Source: Hippophae tibetana (Eukaryota > Streptophyta > Magnoliopsida > Rosales > Elaeagnaceae). From it: a DNA stretch of 64,000 bases. Position numbers and translations under genes: made by a program. The stretch covers positions 60,345,275 to 60,409,274 of the forward strand of contig CM072802.1 of assembly GCA_037013495.1 (NCBI GenBank), in the 5' to 3' direction. How positions within the stretch are numbered: position 1 is the first letter of the stretch; each line of letters opens with the position of its first letter. Below are positions 1 to 11,070 of this stretch, piece after piece. The notes under the pieces were generated by a model that did no database searches, was not told the origin of the DNA, and was given only the letters and a program-made list of their open reading frames with translations.

Positions 1-1134
1 GTGGGAAAATATTAAATAATATAATATATAAATTATATCTAATTAATTATATTTTAATACTTCAATATAATTATTGTTAATAAATATTTGTTATCTTAGT
101 AATAATTAAAATTATAATAATATTAGAGATATTTGTTACAATGTAATCTATTTTTTAATTTTTTTAATCTTAAATAATTTATTTTTTTAAAATGTTAACA
201 TAAAAATTATTGTAACTATTTAGTAATTTTTTTATTAATTTAAAATTTTATAATTTATTATTATTATTTTAAATTATTTTATAATAAAATTTTGATAAGT
301 TATTTGTTATAAAAAAATATATGTTAAATTATTTTATTATTTTTTATTTATAATAAAAATAAATTATAAATGAGTATATTTTATTTTTAGTATTCTTTTA
401 GAAAATAAGAAGAGAAAGAAAAGAGAAAAGAAAAAGATAAAAAAATATTATTTTTTTTTAGAAAAATGGGGCTAATAAGCCGTTGAAATTAGTAGGATGT
501 GAGTTAGAAAAGGACACAAACAAATGACCGGAAATTTATTGAATAAGTTATGATTTGTCCATTTTTAAACTTAAATAAAATTGAGCATTTTTTTAAATTA
601 TTGAAAGAGATATGTTCATTATAGACAAAACCCGTATACTTTTTGTAGTATATCGGAGAATATAAAAGTGTGATTGTATTAGCGTGTAATGATATATATC
701 AAAAACAAATATTTTCCATTGTTTTCTCTAGAAAAAGATTTTATTGACTTATTTTACAATTCCAACTTTGTTTTTTGTCACTAACTACATAATACAATAC
801 ACCAAGCCGTAAACATGCCAAGCACCAAAAGTAACTCACACAAACAACATACAATACAAGGTAACTATGTAGTAAGCATCACGAATTTGACTGTTCAGAT
901 ACAATTTTATACACAATGTTGGCTAACAATGTGCACATTTTATAAATTTCGAAAAAAAAACTATATAAAGCGGGTATACCTGAACTATTGTATGTGATAA
1001 AATCCAAATGCAGGTGAGGATGAAGATAGATTGGATATTTTCAGCTAGTATGGCAGCAATCAAAATAAAGAATAAAATGAAAGTAGAAAGAGGAAGAAGA
1101 AAATAGAGCTATTGCGTGTAAAAAATGAGAGCAT
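1..1134. other. AT-rich intergenic DNA, no gene seen
   Basis: Very AT-rich sequence with A and T runs. The only open frame of note (815-997) has no recognisable motif and a composition expected by chance. I see no terminal repeats or target duplications here. Confidence 0.6.
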
Positions 1135-1495
1135 TGTAGTAATATTAGATAAAAGAGAAAAGCTAGATTGCCACAATCTGTATTACATTATACTATTTAT
1201 AGCTAAAGATTGTAAATAAACTTGAGCATTATTTCCCAAACACATGTACCTCATGCCAAGTCACTCATCCATGCTTTTTCTTATGATATGCTTGCCATGT
1301 GTTTGTTTTGGTATTCCTTCCATGTGTCTATTTCCTGCTTTTACATCGTCAGCATTGGTGTCAATGATAGCACCATCATTCCTTTTCCTGTAAGCAGCAA
1401 ATTTTCACATGCTTGTATAAACAGCTTGCTTGTCATTTTCATTTATATTGTTAACCTGGTGATATGCATAAGTAACATAATCAGTATTGCTAACT
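1135..1495 (-). repeat. 3' LTR of decayed copia element J
   Basis: Read on the minus strand, the RNase H end of element J is followed by a purine-rich tract (about 1494-1506, AGAGGGGAAG) and then by about 360 bp with LTR features. A TATA-like CTATAAATAG lies near 1193-1202 (minus strand), and the likely end ACTACA is at 1135. The matching 5' LTR is not visible, so both boundaries are estimates. The first two bases appear mutated from the usual TG. Confidence 0.5.
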
Positions 1496-3674
1496 TCCCC
1501 TCTTAAACTCAAGGGCATGTAAATGATGTTGAATTTGTTTCTATAAAATTTAAACAAGGAAATTGTTAGTGGTTTAGTGAGGATGTCAACTAGTGGTTCA
1601 TTTGAGAGTAAGTGATCAACAACAAGCTTGTAAGATAAAACTTTATCACTTATAAAATGCAAGTCAATTTCAATATGTTTAGTGCATGAATGACACACAA
1701 GACTAGCAGCAAGTACCACAGTACTCATATTGTCAAACCAAACCGTAGGAACAGTAGGTAGACTCACTATCAGTTCACTTAACAAAGATTCAACCCATAT
1801 AATTTCTGCAGTTACACTTGCTAAGGCTTCATATTCAGCCTTAGTGTTAGATCTTAACACAGTTTCCTATTTGCGTGAGGACCAATAGATAGGATTAGCA
1901 CCCAAATAAACTATCAAACCATAAGTATACCTTCTATCATCCTTGCTAGATGCTCAATCTACATCAGCAAAACCTTGGAGTAAATAGATATTTGATGCTT
2001 GAAAATGAATGCTATAAGAAATAGTCATCGCAACTATCGTTTTACAACTAACTAGTGAGGTGGAGAAGGTTTAGACATGTATGACAAACCTTATTTACAA
2101 CATATGAAAGATCTAGTCTTGTTATTGTAAGATACGGTAAAGCTCTTACAACACTACGATAGTAAGTAGCATTATCAAAAGCATCTCCTTCATATGCAGA
2201 TAAGTTTTATGATGTAGACATAAGTGAAAGACTAGTTTTACAATCAAACATGTTTGTTCTATCTAACAATTCTGTGGCATATTTTGATTGTATCGTTTGA
2301 CCTCTATTGTAAGGAAGTAGTTCAATGATCCAAGATATTTAAGTGAGAATTTTTGATAAATAACCTCAATAAGATAGTAAACTTCACTATCATTACTCTC
2401 AGTTAATATGATGTTATCGACATAAAGTAGGAGGTAAACTGTAGAGACTGATGTGATGTTTACAAAAAGAGAATTGTTTGACTTGGACTGTACAAATCAC
2501 ATTTGTACAGGAGCAAGTCTTAAGGTATCAAACCATGCCCAAAAAGCTTGTTTCAATTCATATATTGCTTTGTGAAATTTGTAAACATAATGTGGACATG
2601 TAGGATCTTCAAACCCTTTGGGTTACGTCATAAAAACCTCATAATTTAACTTGGTATTTAAAAATGCATTGTTAATGTCAAGTTCATGTAAACTCCACTT
2701 TCATGACAAGCTTATTGTAAGAATAGTTCGGACTATGACCTGTTCCACCATAGGACTAAAAATTTGAGTAAAATCAAACCTATCTTGCTATTTATATCCA
2801 AGAACCACTACTTGGACTTTCGTTTCTCCAGAGTGCCATTTGCATTTTCTTTAACTCGAAATATCCATTTGTTTCCAATGACAGTTCTGTCTTAAGGGGG
2901 TGGTACCAAGGTCCAAGTGCCATTATTGACAAGAACATTGAACTCTGAAAACATTGAGTTTTTCAACAAAGGACACGTAATGTTTAAAACACTAACTGAT
3001 AGAAGTTCTTGCACATTATGTTTAACAGTGGAAGGAACTAATGTGAGGTATGTTTTTGGCTTGGAAATTTCATGTTTTACTCAAGTAAGCATAGAATGAA
3101 AATTAGTTGGTAAAGAAGGATAAGAAATATTTTGAGAAGGCATGACTAATGGAGAGGGCATTGATACTATTTCTTGATTATTTATGGTATCATGTCGATT
3201 TTATGAAGAACTAATTTCAATTGCAGATGATCTTGAAGACAAAGGAAGTTGAATAGTACCAACATAAACTATTTCTAAAGAAGTGGAATGAGGATGAATG
3301 AGTTTGAAATTGGACCAGTTATCTTTTGATGGGGATAACACTATAATAGAAGGCTTATTTTTAGAAACTTAGGCTATGCATAAAACAATTTGGAGGGGTT
3401 TTGTTAACATGACTGAGGGAGAAAGTTGAGGCTATGAAAAAGGTAATTGTGTTTCAAAGAATATGAAATTTCTACTAAGATACATTCTCCCTTCTTTAGA
3501 AAGACATTTGTATCCCTTGTGTCGAGGGTTATACCCTAAAAAGGTGCATGTAACACCCCTTGGATAGTAGAGGCATCCAAAAACCTTCAAGAATGAGTAA
3601 TGAGGTTTTTGTTTCAATAGAACCTGAATATGAGATTGATTTGAAAGTACATTAGAAGGAAGTCTATTGAGGAG
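1405..3674 (-). pseudogene. Ty1/copia pol remnant: integrase end, RT, RNase H (element J)
   Basis: Minus-strand remnant of a copia polyprotein that would have made and integrated element DNA in cytoplasmic particles. In reading order: the integrase C-terminal part (3674-3432, motifs FGCLYYP and FLGYNPRHKGYKCLS), RT at about 2900-2050 (HELDINNAFLN, and YVDN in place of the catalytic YVDD), and RNase H at 1860-1420 (NTKAEYEALASVTAEIIW, CTKHIEIDLHFI). Stops and frameshifts separate the parts, so no full protein can be made. At 3674 the sequence is cut by the solo LTR. Beyond that LTR (5465 upward) lies gag-like sequence rather than the rest of integrase, so the protease and integrase core are already deleted. 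The family call is secure; the lineage is not. Confidence 0.85.
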
Positions 3675-3736
3675 TGATGAGTTCTCAAAAATAACTAAAA
3701 TTACTATGATTTTATGCATTTTATGCATTTTAATTG

Positions 3737-3740
<4 letters not shown>

Positions 3741-3772
<32 letters not shown>
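3741..3772. repeat. (AT)16 microsatellite
   Basis: Uninterrupted alternation of A and T inside the solo LTR. The same place in the younger LTR copies has only short 'atatatat' stretches, so the run expanded after insertion. Confidence 0.9.
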
Positions 3773-3779
<7 letters not shown>

Positions 3780-4232
3780 ATTTTATCATATTTTATATAA
3801 ATCGGTCTTTTCGGAATCACAGATATTTTTATAGTTTTTCAGGTATTTTTGCTTAAAAAAATTAATTTTAAGACAAAAAAAATACTGAAGGCAAAACATC
3901 ACAAAAAGGATGAAATCGCGCACGCAGCTACCCAGTAGTACCGGCCAACGCGTGTAGTCGCCTACCAACGCCGAGCAGCACGCACCACAATGCCCAACCG
4001 TGCCCAGAAACACACGCAGCATGTGTCGCAATGCCAAACTATGCCGAGCAATGCACATGCATCGTCCAAACCACGCCGAAGCCGCACGTCCATCTAGGAC
4101 CAGTCCGCGTGCGCCTGCACCCATCTATGCCCAGTCCGCGTGCGCCGCCGCGCCTCACCTACCATTCACGTCATCATTCACCTAACATGTGTTTGTTACA
4201 TTTTTTCTCCCACTTTTTCTTTCTTTCCTCGC

Positions 4233-4241
4233 CTATAAATA
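4233..4241 (+). promoter_or_regulatory. TATA box of the solo LTR
   Basis: CTATAAATA preceded by a pyrimidine-rich stretch, at the same place as the TATA motifs in the other two family G LTRs. It lies just downstream of the GC-rich block and would set the start of the element's genomic RNA. Activity is inferred from position only. Confidence 0.6.
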
Positions 4242-5464
4242 CCTTCATTCTCTCCATACCAAAAGACACCAAAAATCATCTTCTTCTCTTTTTTCTCTCA
4301 ATTTCTTAGTTTTTAGTTTTTCTTATTTTTAGAGTTCTTTTCTTTTGAGAAGAACTAATTATGTTTTGGGAATTTATTTGTTTTTTGATTTAATAAATAG
4401 AAATGCAAATTCCATTTGGAGGTTTTCCAACAATAGGAATACCATCAAAGTACTGTAAGGATTTTATTTTCTTTACAGTTATTTTTTATATTTTATATTT
4501 AACTTTGTTGGTTGTTTGTAAACATGATATAATAATAACGTTGTTATGCTTGCGAAATATTAAATAGGTAAAAATCTCTCAAATGAATTGATTTTGTTTT
4601 TATTCAAGATTTTATATTAAGAATGTTAGAGAGAAATATATTATTTTTCATTACAAACTTAAATATGAAATTAGGTTTTAAGTTTTAGTTATCCGGTCTG
4701 ATTTAGAGTAGTGCTATTTTATTATTTGGTATAATCGCCCGATAGTTAGAGTGAAGCTCTATTTTAAAATATTTTATAAGAATTATTATCTGAAAATGTA
4801 TTGACAACATGTTTTCAATAGTGGTTTTAAAACTTGAAAGTTAGTATTCGGATAACTAAATTCTTAGGTTTAATTTGGACACCTTGAATAAAGTTTAAAC
4901 TGTCTAACCCTACCAAAGGTGGTATTTAAATGCTTCATTTTCAATCTCTTAAAAAGAAAAAAGGAATTAATTTAATTAACTAAATTAGTTATCAACCCCA
5001 CCCCTAGGTGTTAATTGATTTTTTTAGTTAACAAAGAATATCTAACCCCACCAAAGGTGGTATTCATATAAAAGAGAGAGAATCAATAAATATCAATTTA
5101 TATCTTTAATAACCTAAATAATATGAACAAATATAATTAACTTAGTTATTATATCCATAAATACTCCACTATTATAAATGATAATATTTGCATAAATGTT
5201 TATTGAATCCATATCTATGTTTATTCTTATGTTGTTAGATTAGAAATACAAAACCCCAAATATCGTGACAGGATGTTTAGGATTTAATTTCGTTTTTAAA
5301 AGTTTGAATAATAAATTAAAAACCATATATATTTCTTCCTTAGATCGACCTTGGGAGTATACTAATCATTTTCTATGAAATGATTCGTGCACTTGTGAGA
5401 GTTTTATAAATATAAAACCAAAGTATTGGCAGGGTCGACGATGCCGATTTTGGTCATCAAGGAC

Positions 5465-5905
5465 GCACACTAATCTATCTAGGATGTTTTACAGTTTGTC
5501 CATATGGTATATAATTCCTATCAAATCTAAACCAACAAGAGGAGACAACGTATCCTAGTTTACCATATAATTGACATTATGAAATTCCATTATCTCTTTC
5601 TCTTCCATTTCCATTTCCACTATCTCTTCCATGGTAACCTTGACTTTGATCATAATAAATGTTTCCTTGAAACTATTATTGGTGATAGTTTTGACCTTGT
5701 AATCCTGATTGCCTAGATGCTTGATTAAATCACATTTGAGACATCTGTTTAACACTATTATAAACACCTTTTGTGCATTAGAAGAAGTAATTGAGTATTT
5801 TTCTTGACTTTCATGTTAATTGACGATAATGGTACAATCAGGACATATCGTCTCCTTTCTAGTCTGCATTCATGTCACTCCAACATAGATTTTGCATCAT
5901 CTATG
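5465..5905 (-). pseudogene. Copia gag remnant with degenerate zinc knuckle
   Basis: On the minus strand, broken frames read a copia-type gag C-terminus: a stretch like IDDAKSMLE followed by HECRLE (about 5890-5840), a Gly/Asn/Glu-rich linker (about 5640-5590), then C-QLY-G-KLGY-VVSS-C (about 5580-5535). The last is a CCHC knuckle in which the second Cys and the His have become Tyr. It probably belongs to element J, whose pol lies across the solo LTR, with protease and most of integrase lost between them. Stops occur throughout. Confidence 0.55.
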
Positions 5906-5908
5906 GTG

Positions 5909-6240
5909 AAAGTTTATAAAATATGAACCTAATTACCTATAGGGGTGAATACGTTATTTTTTAACTTTGATCAATTTATTATTTAATAACCTAAACAAAG
6001 CGGCCAAGCATGCAATCACATGTAAGAATAAGGTGTAGAAGTAAAATAGTAACACCCGATATTTTTAGGTGGAAACAACCTAGGCCATAACCATGACCTA
6101 AGAGGAAAACCATCGGTCCACCGGACCATCTAACTTTCCACTATGAAAGAAATGTTCAAGTATAAACTCGGTCTTATGCTACCCTCCCTAGAATACTACC
6201 CTAATGTACCTTACTTATGAGCCCCTGCTCTATATCTTAA
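5909..6240 (-). repeat. SIRE-like copia LTR fragment (family E, partial)
   Basis: Aligns along its length with 7032-7370: the same start TGAAAGTTTATAAAATATG, then 'gcatgcaatc', 'ttaggtggaaacaacctagg', 'gaccatctaactttc' and 'ctaccctccctag'. Homology stops near 6240, where gypsy gag sequence begins. It is the terminal part of the LTR family that also occurs at 32596-33839, 52138-55255 and, reversed, 62040-62455. Confidence 0.7.
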
Positions 6241-6245
6241 GAGTT

Positions 6246-7026
6246 ATCTTAATTTGGTGGCAACTGATATAGCTTAAGCTAAAGTCATTTGATCTCTAGC
6301 ATCAAGTTTATCTTTGAGGGACTCTTTTAAACCATATATGAAATGTAATACTTCATAAGAGTTATCTTCATTCAGGTTGTTTCTAGTATTTAATTTCTGA
6401 AATTCATCAACAATTCGTGCACCTTGATAGCATTTAATAAAACATGTAGACAATGTTTGTTTGTAGTCATCTTATAAGAAACGCCTTCTCATCAAATTTT
6501 TCCATCTGTCCCAAGAGTTGAACTTTGGTTGATCCATTTGTTGATGTGTAAGCTCAATTCTCTCCCAACATGCCAAAGCTTCTCCATAAAATTTACACAT
6601 AACCATCTTAATCCTTTTCTCCTCTAGTACTTCTAGGTAGTTAAGAAAAATTTTCGTTGTAGATTCTCAGTCAATATATTCCTAATGTTGATTATACCAT
6701 GAAATTATGGAATCGCATTTTTGAAACGAAAATTAAATTCATTTTGGTTTCTCATTAATGGCATAAAATCTTCTTGTTGAGGAAGTTCCAGACCATCTTG
6801 AGAATATATTGCTTCATCAACATCTCCAATGTCATCAATAACATTTGAGCTAGTGTAGCAACTCTTCTTCAAAAGGAAAATGGCTAACTCTTCTTGAAGA
6901 CATGGGTGTCTAACTTCATTGCTACTTTTTATTAATGTATTTGGTCTAATGAATGATGTAAATCCATAGATAAGTAACTGCATTTTGCATCAATTCATTG
7001 TTCTTTTTCTATCGAGAGTTGTTGTA
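6246..7026 (-). pseudogene. Ty3/gypsy gag (Retrotrans_gag) remnant
   Basis: Read on the minus strand, an upstream open segment (6983-6705) is followed by sequence resembling the Retrotrans_gag domain (PF03732): MCKFYGEALACWERIEL, then FNSWDRWKNLMRRRFL, then CYQGARIVDEFQKL and YEVLHFIYGLKESL. These match the W..L and RF..Y...L...QG..V.EY...F pattern of plant gypsy capsids. Several stops are present. It is flanked on both sides by SIRE-like LTR sequence. It is not close enough to the gag of element G to be called the same family. Confidence 0.65.
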
Positions 7027-7031
7027 GTAAT

Positions 7032-8467
7032 TGAAAGTTTATAAAATATGGACCTAATAAATCTAAAGGGGGTTGAATATGTTATTTTTAATTATTATCA
7101 ATTTATAACTCAATAACTTAAACAAAGAGGCTAGGCATGCAATCGCGTGTAAAAATAAAGTGTAGAAATAAAAGAATAATACACGATATCTTTAGGTGGA
7201 AACAACCTAGGCCATAACCATGACCTAAAAGAAAATTCATCGGTCCATTGGACCACCTAACTTTCCATTATGAAAAACAAATGTTCAACTACAAACTCGA
7301 TCTTATGCTACCCTCCCTAGGATACTACCCTAATGTACCTTACTTACAAGTACCTACTATGTTTTCACAGTTTCCAATATTAATATGAGCAGTTTCTAGA
7401 CCAACGTTACAATAAGCTTCTTACCAATCAGATATGTTCTCGAATTAACTACAAAATGGTTAGCACAAAAACACAAGTGTCTGTGTGTTTTCTAGAACAT
7501 ATTTAATAATGAATAATCTTAACTAGATGATTCAAAACATATGTCACTTAAATCAAATTAACTAGCAAATCCTAGAGCAAAAATATCAAGAACAAGTTCA
7601 ATAAAAATAGCTTCTTTAAAGATTAATAATCAAATCAAATAATTATGATATGATGAACACAATTATTTGATCTAATAATTCAAGAACAAAAATAAATAAA
7701 AAGCTATAAGAACGTATGATCAAAATATCATAAACTAATTAGGCTTATTAATCAATCAAACATAACCACCAATATTTAATAGATTAACTAAATAAAGAAG
7801 CTTAAAAACTTATGATCTTATAATTGCAAAACAAGATAGAGAAATTAAAAATAAGAGAATAATGTTTTTGTGTGGTTAATTGAAACAATGGGTTTCATTT
7901 ATAAGAAAAATTAAAATCCTAAAAACTATGTAATTGATAAATATTGTTTTTATTATAAATAAGATTAGTAATACTTACTAATTAAGAAAACTCCTATATA
8001 ATTGATAAATATTTTTCTATTACAAATAGGATTAGTAATACTCATTAATTAAGAAGATTCCTATTTAAAGAAGAGTTCTTTTAAAGTAGACTCATTAAAC
8101 ATGAAGACTCCTATATAAAAAAGAGTTTTTTTAAGTATATTTTATACTATCTTTTAAGCTAAGATTTAAGGTATATCTTATTTAATATTTTAGCATATAT
8201 ATAATTTAATATTTTAGCATATATCTTATTCTATATTTTAGCATAAATATTTTACCAGCAAAAATAATTTCATATTTATAATTTTGTACTATTAAAAATA
8301 TGAGTGTAATCCTATGTGTTATAGTTATAACAAATATACCTGAAATACGACTAATTGAAATTCTAACGTTTTTTGAACTTTGCTTGATAGATTTGATAGC
8401 GAGCTTAAAAATAGTTTATATGTAAATATTTTTTCCACGAAAATAGCCAACACTTATAATCCTTACA
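7032..8467 (-). repeat. 3' LTR of SIRE-like copia element A
   Basis: On the minus strand a purine tract (AAAGGGGGAG, about 8471-8480) is directly followed by TGTAAGGATTATAAG, the start of this LTR. The LTR ends in '...ACTTTCA' at 7032. The body matches the LTRs of element E near 33000 and 54200 ('gattaataatcaaatcaaa', 'gcttattaatcaatcaaa'). No primer-binding site follows, so it is a 3' LTR or a truncated copy. The clade is inferred from LTR layout, since no pol survives. Confidence 0.7.
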
Positions 8468-9765
8468 AACTCCCCCTTTGACATTTTCGTGTGACAAAAC
8501 TTCTCTCTCAATACATGACACTTATAGGAATAAGATAAAATACAACGATGTCCTAAAATCTATAATGGAACTATCCTATGGTCTGGTGAATCCATCTTTG
8601 CTGTAACTTGACTAGATTATAAGTAACTAAAATGACATAGACAAAGCAAACAACAACTTGGCTTGAAAGCCTTATTGTACATTAGTTTTGTTTACATAAA
8701 AATAAGCAAAGTGTAAAGAATAATCATGTAGTGTGCATTCATATCAATCAAGCTTAATTAAATATGTTCTCCCCTATATGCATAACAAAATAAAAACATA
8801 GAAGTAAAATACATTATTCTCTCCCCCTTTTTGACATACGAGAACGACAAAGCATTAAACAAAGTAATGAAACTAAATTCCTCCTAAATATATAGCAATG
8901 TAAAAGCAGAGTAATGCAAAAGTGCAATTTGCTTTAAACTCCCCCTAAGTTATATGACTCTATAACTTAAAAACTAATTAAAAAGGTAATAAATAAAAAT
9001 AAGATGTAAATGAATAAAAAATTGATTTTTTTTTAATTTTCATAAATACCCACATAAGGTATTAAATTCATTTAATCACAAACGAGCACACAACGAATTG
9101 AGAACTCATCATTTTTTAACTCAAATTTTGATTATTTATCATATAAATAAACAAGTAGATTAGAAAAGGTACACAAGCACCCTTCATACATATAATGACA
9201 TATTGACATTTACTTAAAGTAGTATATATGTTCAAACTCCACAAATATGTCAATTAATTCATTTATGACCTATTAAGAAAGACTTAGAAGAAAAAAATAT
9301 CATCTATCATGTAAAATTATAATCGAGTCTTCAATCTTACAAATGAGGTAAATGATATTTTTTAAAACCACTATTGACTCTTTCTTTTTGTGCATTCCAA
9401 GTACAAGATTTATAATTAATCACTGCAGTAACTTCACATATCACAGTAGGTAGCCCTCTCAATACTAGGTGCTTCCATACGGTAAAGTTTTAGCAAGTAA
9501 GAAATATAACTCAACATAATTTTACAATCAAGATTAGTTGAAGTCCTAGAGTCTTTTAAGAAAATTCATAAACTTCAAGCATAACATATGTGTGTTTGTG
9601 AGTGTGTGAATAAGTTTATGTCAACATTAATAATTACATATACAAGAATATGTGTGTGCATAAGTCAAAATTATAGAATAATTTAGACAATAATTATCAA
9701 AATGAGTTAGTCACTAAAAATGAGGTTATGTATATATAAGTATTAAATAAGTCCAATACCATGTT
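8468..9765 (-). mobile_element. 3' internal region of SIRE-like element A, non-coding
   Basis: Shows repeated polypurine-like tracts (minus-strand AGGGGGAG near 8471, 8822 and 8940), as seen in the 3' part of SIRE-type copia elements. It then aligns with element E at 49430-49900 (shared 'cacagtaggtagc-ctctcaa-actaggtg' and 'agtgtgtgaataag'). No ORF of use remains. Homology ends near 9760, where plastid-like sequence begins. Confidence 0.6.
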
Positions 9766-9769
9766 GGCC

Positions 9770-10545
9770 AAATAATAATTTTGCTTCCACTATCAACAAT
9801 CAATACTAGTGAATAGGATATAATGAAAAAAATCCACTCCCAATCTAAAAAGAAAAATTGAAAAAAAATATCTATCTTTCTATTGTGGTATCCTATTTAT
9901 GGTTTCCATTGGTGCAAATCCAATCATTTCCATTTTTAATTTCAATTGAGAAAGAATTCTCATTGGTAGCAAATGGTATCTATTAAGCAGGGAAATCCTA
10001 TTAAAAAGGCATAAAGATTATGCTTATACCCTTAACTCTTATAAGAATGGACTAATAGGGTTAACTACTCAGCCAATCTTCATAATGAAATACTATTACT
10101 ATATAGGAGGTATCATTGTGAAAGACCTATTACTAGATAATTAAGGGTAGAACTAAAGAGTGTGAGTTGTACAAGTTAACAATAATTGATAAAATGATGA
10201 ATAAGGGCTCCAGTGCATAGAAAGGACCTCATCATTTAAGAAATAACCATAGAAATGATGGAACCACTATACCCATTTTTATTTAATATTTTTTTTATTT
10301 TTTGATACCTATTATTAATTTCTTATTTCGAAGTAAAAAGCCTAGAAAAAAAGAAAAAATAGTGGTCGGAAAGGTTGTAGTAGCAAAAACCACTAGAATT
10401 TTTATTTTATACACTGAAAGAATCCATTTTGTTATTAATAGACTAAGAAAAGGGAAGGAAATAACTAAAAGAAATCAATTGGTTATTTAGTTATTCGTCA
10501 TAATTTTATTTATTCAATGACCAGAATTAAACAAGGATATATAAT
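9770..10545. other. Nuclear plastid DNA (NUPT): rpl20 upstream region and start
   Basis: The segment looks unlike its neighbours and reads like land-plant chloroplast DNA. It ends with nine codons (10517-10543) reading MTRIKQGYI, which matches the start of plastid ribosomal protein L20 (usually MTRIKRGYI) with one Arg-to-Gln change. The roughly 750 bases before it would be the rpl20 to rps12 5'-exon spacer. The rest of rpl20 is absent, so the copy is cut at 10545. The left edge is uncertain by about 60 bases. This rests on recall of the plastid sequence, not on an alignment. Confidence 0.6.
10517..10543 (+). pseudogene. rpl20: Plastid rpl20 5' fragment (nine codons)
   Basis: ATG at 10517 opens MTRIKQGYI, matching the conserved N-terminus of plastid L20, a protein of the large subunit of the chloroplast ribosome. 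Sequence after 10543 no longer matches L20. With nine codons and no plastid promoter or downstream frame it is a non-functional nuclear fragment. Confidence 0.6.
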
Positions 10546-10564
10546 TATTATTATAAGGTAGACC

Positions 10565-11070
10565 ATGGAGAAGATAAAAGGTGGGAACAAAGACAAACAA
10601 AAGGAGGTTCAAGATTCAATATCATCATATGATGATCTAGAGCATATCCAAGCATTATTATTTGTTCGACACTTGAACAAAAGAAATAGCTTGGAAATGA
10701 AGTCTAAGCTTGAGAAATATTTGAAAACTCCTTGAAAAAGGACTTTGTGCAAAGACTTCTATTTTTTATCATGGTGAAGGGTCAATAGTCCAAGGTTTCC
10801 CATGGTTGCTCATCTTGCACATAATGTTTTATTACTTCAAGTTTTAATAGTAGTATATGAATCTACTTTTAATACTAGTGGATGAGTTCTTGACTCTTTT
10901 AAGAGTTATCTACATCCTTATATGATGAAGATTTTAATATGAACTCAAAATTAAATAAGTTCACCGGTTAATAAAGACAAAGAAGTTGATAATATTGATC
11001 TTTGACAATATCTTCATGATGTTGAGGTATGGGAGAACCTTCAAGCATACAACTACCAAATTTTAATTAT
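10565..11070 (+). pseudogene. hAT transposase C-terminal remnant (RICESLEEPER-like)
   Basis: An ATG at 10565 opens a 56-codon frame ending LEMKSKLEKYLKTP (stop 10733), which resembles the segment before the hAT dimerisation domain. After a frame change, 10779-10950 reads VNSPRFPMVAHLAHNVL, then VYESTFNTSG-stop-VLDSFKSYLHPYM. This matches the Dimer_Tnp_hAT pattern (PF05699) W..N...P.L...A...L..P.S...E..FS..G..L...R..L. An acidic tail (about 10975-11060, DKEVDNIDL...VEVWENL) follows, as in DAYSLEEPER/RICESLEEPER proteins. The DNA-binding and catalytic N-terminal parts are missing and at least two stops are present. Full-length relatives are around 600-700 residues. The domain match is strong by eye; the subfamily is tentative. 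Confidence 0.72.

Larger units (their letters stand above)
3675..5459 (+). repeat. Solo LTR, Athila-like Ty3/gypsy family G
   Basis: Begins TGATGAG and ends GGTCATCA, with near-matching 5-bp flanks AGGAG (3670-3674) and AGGAC (5460-5464). It is an older copy, in opposite orientation, of the LTRs at 34804-36819 and 46303-48241. They share the start, a GC-rich central block (about 3905-4160), a TATA box, runs such as 'accaccttt/aaaggtggt', and the terminal part around 'gattcgtgcacttg'. No internal element sequence adjoins it, so it is best read as a solo LTR left by LTR-LTR recombination. It contains an (AT)16 run. Confidence 0.85.

Noticed and set aside
815..997. 60-codon ORF in the first kilobase
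   Set aside because: No homology pattern, no codon bias seen, AT-rich surroundings.
3786..4309. ORFs of 61-112 codons rich in Cys, His and Pro
   Set aside because: Same GC-rich LTR block in the old solo LTR. No domain, and frames are not kept between LTR copies.
10302..10490. 62-codon Lys/Arg-rich ORF resembling a small basic protein
   Set aside because: It lies in the plastid-like spacer before rpl20 and is non-coding in plastid genomes as far as I recall. Chance ORF.
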